Part shown: positions 5,526 to 8,192 of the stretch, piece after piece | Position numbering within the stretch: position 1 is the first letter of the stretch | Layout of the letters: each line of letters opens with the position of its first letter | From: a bacterium | Lineage (GTDB): Bacteria > Desulfobacterota > GWC2-55-46 | Reading direction: 5' to 3' | DNA: 8,192 nucleotides | Assembly: GCA_027310325.1 (NCBI GenBank) | Contig: DAIDBB010000048.1 | Coordinates: forward strand, 1-8,192 | Notes under the pieces: model-generated | What the model saw: only the letters and a program-made list of their open reading frames with translations | What the model was told of the DNA's origin: nothing | Databases searched by the model: none | Made by a program: the position numbers and the translations under genes

Positions 5526-5610
<85 letters not shown>

Positions 5611-5627
5611 ATTGGGCAATTTGTCTA

Positions 5628-6011
5628 TTACTTTGCGGGCGCTGACTGAGGCGCGGGCGCCAGGGGGACCTTTCCCTGCTGGGCGCCGGCGGGCGGCACA
5701 GCCTGAGCTGGCGCGGCCTGCCTGCCGGAGGGCGGCACGGTCACGGACGGCACGTTGCTCATTATGGAAGAGGTCCTTGTTTTCCCCGACAGGTACGTAA
5801 GGTACGTGGAGGTCAGCATGAATATGACGGCGGCCCCGATCGTTATCTTGGTAAGGAATGTCGCCGGACCGGCGCTCCCGAATATCGTCTGGCTCGAAGC
5901 GCCCCCGCCGAAGGTGGAGCCGATGCTCGCGCCCTTCCCAACCTGGAGAAGCACCACTATCACGATGATTATGCTTACTATGATATGGATGGCCGAGACT
6001 AACGTATACAT
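5628..6011 (-). CDS. secG: protein translocase subunit SecG
   Basis: SecG is the small inner-membrane subunit of the SecYEG channel and aids protein export driven by SecA. The 127-residue product has two spans, at about residues 4-24 (VSAIHIIVSIIIVIVVLLQ) and 52-75 (FLTKITIGAAVIFMLTSTYL). Between them lies the family signature QVGKGASIGSTFGGGASSQT with IFGSAGPATFLTK, which forms the cytoplasmic loop. A Pro/Ala/Gln-rich tail (about 87-127) extends beyond the conserved core; such low-complexity tails are common in SecG. The start ATG has GGAGG 6 nt upstream. It lies between tpiA and tRNA-Leu, a gene order often seen in deltaproteobacteria-like genomes. A hairpin with a short T-run lies directly upstream of its ribosome binding site. 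Confidence 0.95.
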   Translation of the reverse strand: MYTLVSAIHIIVSIIIVIVVLLQVGKGASIGSTFGGGASSQTIFGSAGPATFLTKITIGAAVIFMLTSTYLTYLSGKTRTSSIMSNVPSVTVPPSGRQAAPAQAVPPAGAQQGKVPLAPAPQSAPAK

Positions 6012-6030
6012 GTTACCTCCAAAACTTATA

Positions 6031-6051
6031 AAAAACCCGTCATCCGGGCTT
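6031..6051 (-). terminator. hairpin with T-run just upstream of secG (weak terminator or attenuator)
   Basis: On the minus strand AAGCCCG (6051-6045) can pair with CGGGTTT (6039-6033) around GATGA, followed by two more T. The stem includes one G-T pair and the T-run is short, so it is a weak terminator. It lies 71 nt after the tpiA stop but only about 9 nt before the secG ribosome binding site, so it may partly separate the two genes or attenuate secG. Confidence 0.45.
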
Positions 6052-6071
6052 GATTTTTACGGTAAATAGGT

Positions 6072-6099
6072 ATTTTACATATCCGGCAATAAAAAGCAA
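6072..6099 (-). promoter_or_regulatory. possible internal promoter for secG
   Basis: On the minus strand TTGCTT (6099-6094) and TAAAAT (6077-6072; 5/6 match to the -10 consensus) are separated by 16 nt. The -35 box is weak. A start near 6065 would place the hairpin at 6031-6051 inside the leader. It would let secG and tRNA-Leu be expressed apart from the glycolytic genes. Confidence 0.35.
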
Positions 6100-6122
6100 G
6101 CCTTAATTTAACGGCTGGACGA

Positions 6123-6884
6123 TCATGCGATATGCTGGAATTTTACGATCCGCGCGAAGTCGTCGGCCTTGAGGCTCGCCCCGCCCACCAGGGCCCCGTC
6201 TATGTTCGGCTGGGCCATGAGGTCGTCGATGTTGTCCGGCTTTACGCTCCCGCCGTATACTATGCGGAGGTCCTTAACGGCATCGGGCCCGAACATCTCG
6301 AAGAGATGTTCCCTGAGGGCGTTATGGACCTCTTCGGCCTCCTGGGGTGTGGCGTTCTTTCCGGTGCCGATGGCCCAGATGGGCTCATACGCTATCGTGA
6401 TGTCCTTCACGACGCTTCCGGCAAGGCCCGCGAGCGCCTTTTTGACCTGCGACCTTACCTTCGTAAGGGTCTTGCCCTTCTCCCGCTCGGCAAGCGTCTC
6501 GCCGACGCAGATGATGGGCTTAAGATTACCCTTCAAGGCGGCGATGACTTTTTTGTTCACAGCCTCGTCGGTCTCCTTGAAATATTCCCTCCGCTCCGAG
6601 TGCCCGACGATCACATACCGGCACCCGGCGGCTGCGAGCATCTCGGCCGATACCTCGCCGGTGTACGCGCCGCTTTTTTCCCAAAAGAGGTTTTGCCCGC
6701 AGAGTTTTATGGGGCTGTCGGCGACCAGATGGCTCAGGTGATGGATGGATGTGAAGGGCGGGGCTATTACGACCTCTACGGCGTCTATACCTTTTATAAG
6801 CTCCCTTAGCCTCATCACCAGGTCCACGCCCTGGTTGATGACCATGTTCATCTTCCAATTTCCGGCTATGAGGGGTTTCTGCAT
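6123..6884 (-). CDS. tpiA: triosephosphate isomerase
   Basis: This enzyme interconverts dihydroxyacetone phosphate and glyceraldehyde 3-phosphate in glycolysis and gluconeogenesis, in the cytoplasm as a dimer. The 253-residue protein is of normal length, with every catalytic element in place: GNWKMN (8-13; N9 and K11), GHSERRE (94-100; H95 the electrophile), AYEPIWAIGTGK (165-176; E167 the base, followed by phosphate loop 6), YGGSV (210-214) and DGALVGGASL (229-238). CGQNL (62-66) and GAYTGEVSAEML (72-83) are also typical. The start ATG gives the standard N-terminus MQKPLIAGNWKM; the ribosome binding site (AAAAGGG) is weak and close. It follows pgk by 35 nt, so the two are almost certainly co-transcribed. 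Confidence 0.98.
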   Translation of the reverse strand: MQKPLIAGNWKMNMVINQGVDLVMRLRELIKGIDAVEVVIAPPFTSIHHLSHLVADSPIKLCGQNLFWEKSGAYTGEVSAEMLAAAGCRYVIVGHSERREYFKETDEAVNKKVIAALKGNLKPIICVGETLAEREKGKTLTKVRSQVKKALAGLAGSVVKDITIAYEPIWAIGTGKNATPQEAEEVHNALREHLFEMFGPDAVKDLRIVYGGSVKPDNIDDLMAQPNIDGALVGGASLKADDFARIVKFQHIA

Positions 6885-6919
6885 GCCCTTTTCCGTTGGA
6901 GCCCCCGGGATATGTAAGG

Positions 6920-8134
6920 CTAGCTGGCCGCTACAGCCATCTTCTTGCGCCTTAGCGCCGCGATGCCGGGAAGCTCGTTGCCTTTCAGTATCTCGAGGAA
7001 GGCCCCGCCGCCTGTCGATATGTAGCTCATCTTGGCGTACTCGCCCGCTCGGTGGATGGCCACATCGGTGTCCCCTCCCCCGACTATCGTCATCGCGTAG
7101 GTGCTGGCGACACTCGTTACCATGGCGAAGGTGCCGCGGCTGAAGGCGTCTATCTCGAAGACCCCCATCGGGCCGTTCCAGATGATGGTCTTGGCGTTCT
7201 GTATCGCCTCGGTAAAGAGGGTGACGGTGGCCGGCCCTATGTCGAGGGCCATCCAGTCCTTCGGTATCTCCTGGTAGGTGACGACCTTTGTCTCCGCCGA
7301 GGGGCTGAACTTGTCGGCGACGACGAAGTCAACGGGCATGAAGAGCTTTATATGCTTTTGCCGCGCCTTGTCTATCACCTCCCGGGCGTTTTCCAGGGCC
7401 TCGGTCTCGCAGAAGGAGTTCCCTATCTCGTACCCTAGGGATTTAAAGAACGTAAGCGCCATGGCCCCTCCGATTATGAGCTTATCGACCCTGTCGCAGA
7501 GGCTTAAGAGTATCCCGACCTTGTCCGAGACCTTCTTTCCGCCGATTATCGCCACGAGCGGCCTTACGGGCTTCTCCATGGCCATAGAGAAGTAGGTAAG
7601 CTCCTTTTTCATGAGGAACCCGGCCCCGTACTCCTTTACGTGCTTCGTTATGGCGACGTTCGACGCGTGGGCACGGTGGGCCACGGCAAAGGCGTCGTCT
7701 ATGTAAACATCGGCGAGCTCGCCGAGTTGTCTACCGAACGCGTCGTCGTTTTTTTCCTCCTCGGGGCGGAACCGGAGGTTCTCAAGTAGGACCACGTCCC
7801 CCGGCTTCATGTTGGCGACTATTTTCCCGGTCTCCTCGCCGACGCAGTCGGGGGCGAGCACGACCTCTTTTTCGAGGAGCCTCGCGAGCCTCTTGGCGAC
7901 GGGCGCGAGGCTCATCTCCGGGACCCTTTTACCCTTGGGCCTACCGAGGTGGGAAGAGAGTATGACCATCGCGTTTTCGTCGAGGGCGTAGTTTATCGTA
8001 GGAAGGACGCTCCTTATCCTCGTATCGTCGGTGATGTTCTTGTTCTCGTCGAGGGGCACGTTGAAGTCGACCCTCATGAGGACCCGTTTCCCTTTTATGT
8101 CGATCTCGTCTATATATTTAAGGTTATTGTTCAA
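6920..8134 (-). CDS. pgk: phosphoglycerate kinase
   Basis: Pgk transfers phosphate between 1,3-bisphosphoglycerate and ADP, giving 3-phosphoglycerate and ATP. The 404-residue protein has normal length and all main motifs: RVDFNVP (21-27), SSHLGRPKG (60-68), LLENLRFRPEEEKND (116-130), DDAFAVAHRAHAS (146-158), IIGGKKVSDK (196-205), IWNGPMGVFE (318-327), VGGGDTDVAI (351-360) and YISTGGGAFLE (371-381). The segment usually written GGAKVSDK has Lys in place of Ala here. The start is TTG (8134-8132), since the next Met (residue 20) lies inside the conserved N-terminus; GGAGG sits 7 nt upstream. The following tpiA is in the same transcript. The gene before it lies outside the window; gap would be usual. 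Confidence 0.98.
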   Translation of the reverse strand: MNNNLKYIDEIDIKGKRVLMRVDFNVPLDENKNITDDTRIRSVLPTINYALDENAMVILSSHLGRPKGKRVPEMSLAPVAKRLARLLEKEVVLAPDCVGEETGKIVANMKPGDVVLLENLRFRPEEEKNDDAFGRQLGELADVYIDDAFAVAHRAHASNVAITKHVKEYGAGFLMKKELTYFSMAMEKPVRPLVAIIGGKKVSDKVGILLSLCDRVDKLIIGGAMALTFFKSLGYEIGNSFCETEALENAREVIDKARQKHIKLFMPVDFVVADKFSPSAETKVVTYQEIPKDWMALDIGPATVTLFTEAIQNAKTIIWNGPMGVFEIDAFSRGTFAMVTSVASTYAMTIVGGGDTDVAIHRAGEYAKMSYISTGGGAFLEILKGNELPGIAALRRKKMAVAAS

Positions 8135-8154
8135 GACCCCACCTCCGAATACGG

Positions 8155-8163
8155 ATTATAGCA
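8155..8163 (-). promoter_or_regulatory. possible extended -10 promoter for pgk
   Basis: The minus strand reads TGC-TATAAT (8163-8155), a perfect extended -10 box, preceded by a run of eight A, while no good -35 hexamer is seen. Transcription would begin near 8148, giving a very short leader that starts just before the GGAGG (8146-8142). If real, pgk-tpiA can be expressed without the upstream gene. Confidence 0.4.
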
Positions 8164-8192
8164 GGATTTTTTTTAAGACCAGACTACAGGCC

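Noticed and set aside
6132..6809. Long plus-strand open frames opposite tpiA, and similar ones opposite pgk
   Set aside because: They are shadows of GC-rich genes in the antisense strand; the minus-strand products are complete known enzymes.

Overview
The window joins a GC-rich housekeeping block on the right (about 5490-8192) to an AT-richer, gene-poor accessory region on the left (1-5485). The right block is pgk-tpiA-secG-tRNA-Leu(GAG), all on the minus strand. That order, together with the sequence character of Pgk and SecG (GGGDTDVAI motif, long Pro/Ala tail on SecG), fits a Gram-negative bacterium of the Desulfobacterota/deltaproteobacterial or Nitrospirota type. This is a judgement from gene content, not a proven assignment.

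Right block: phosphoglycerate kinase starts at a TTG codon behind a strong ribosome binding site and an extended -10 promoter. Triosephosphate isomerase follows after 35 nt. After a 111-nt gap with a possible promoter and a hairpin comes the translocase subunit SecG, then tRNA-Leu with encoded CCA only 17 nt further on, and a strong terminator that works in both directions.

The accessory region begins just past the 3' end of that tRNA, reading leftwards. Positions 5031-5485 hold no credible gene. They carry T-arm-like tRNA fragments and two diverged units of exactly 127 nt, each bounded by inverted copies of GGGACTC/GAGTCCC. Next is a two-gene operon with overlapping start and stop codons (4998/4944 to 3701). 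Its first gene encodes a protein with a winged-helix-like C-terminus; the second encodes a protein with a C-terminal HEPN-type Rx4H motif. This is a candidate RNase-based defence or toxin module. Then come an imperfect GTTGGGTTA-type palindrome, a small exported PepSY-like protein, and a complete REP-associated tyrosine transposase (RAYT) flanked by inverted 21-nt REP palindromes, one of them lying in a 57-bp tandem duplication. The element abuts a truncated DUF262 gene on the plus strand, whose 3' part is gone from this window. Further left are the 3' stub of an RHS gene with a glycine-rich tip, a small two-pass membrane protein directly after it, and the 5' third or so of an IS1182-type transposase that runs off the window.

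Overall the left side looks like a tRNA-adjacent genomic island decayed by mobile elements: broken genes (RHS, DUF262), two kinds of transposase, tRNA-derived repeats, and one intact-looking possible defence operon.
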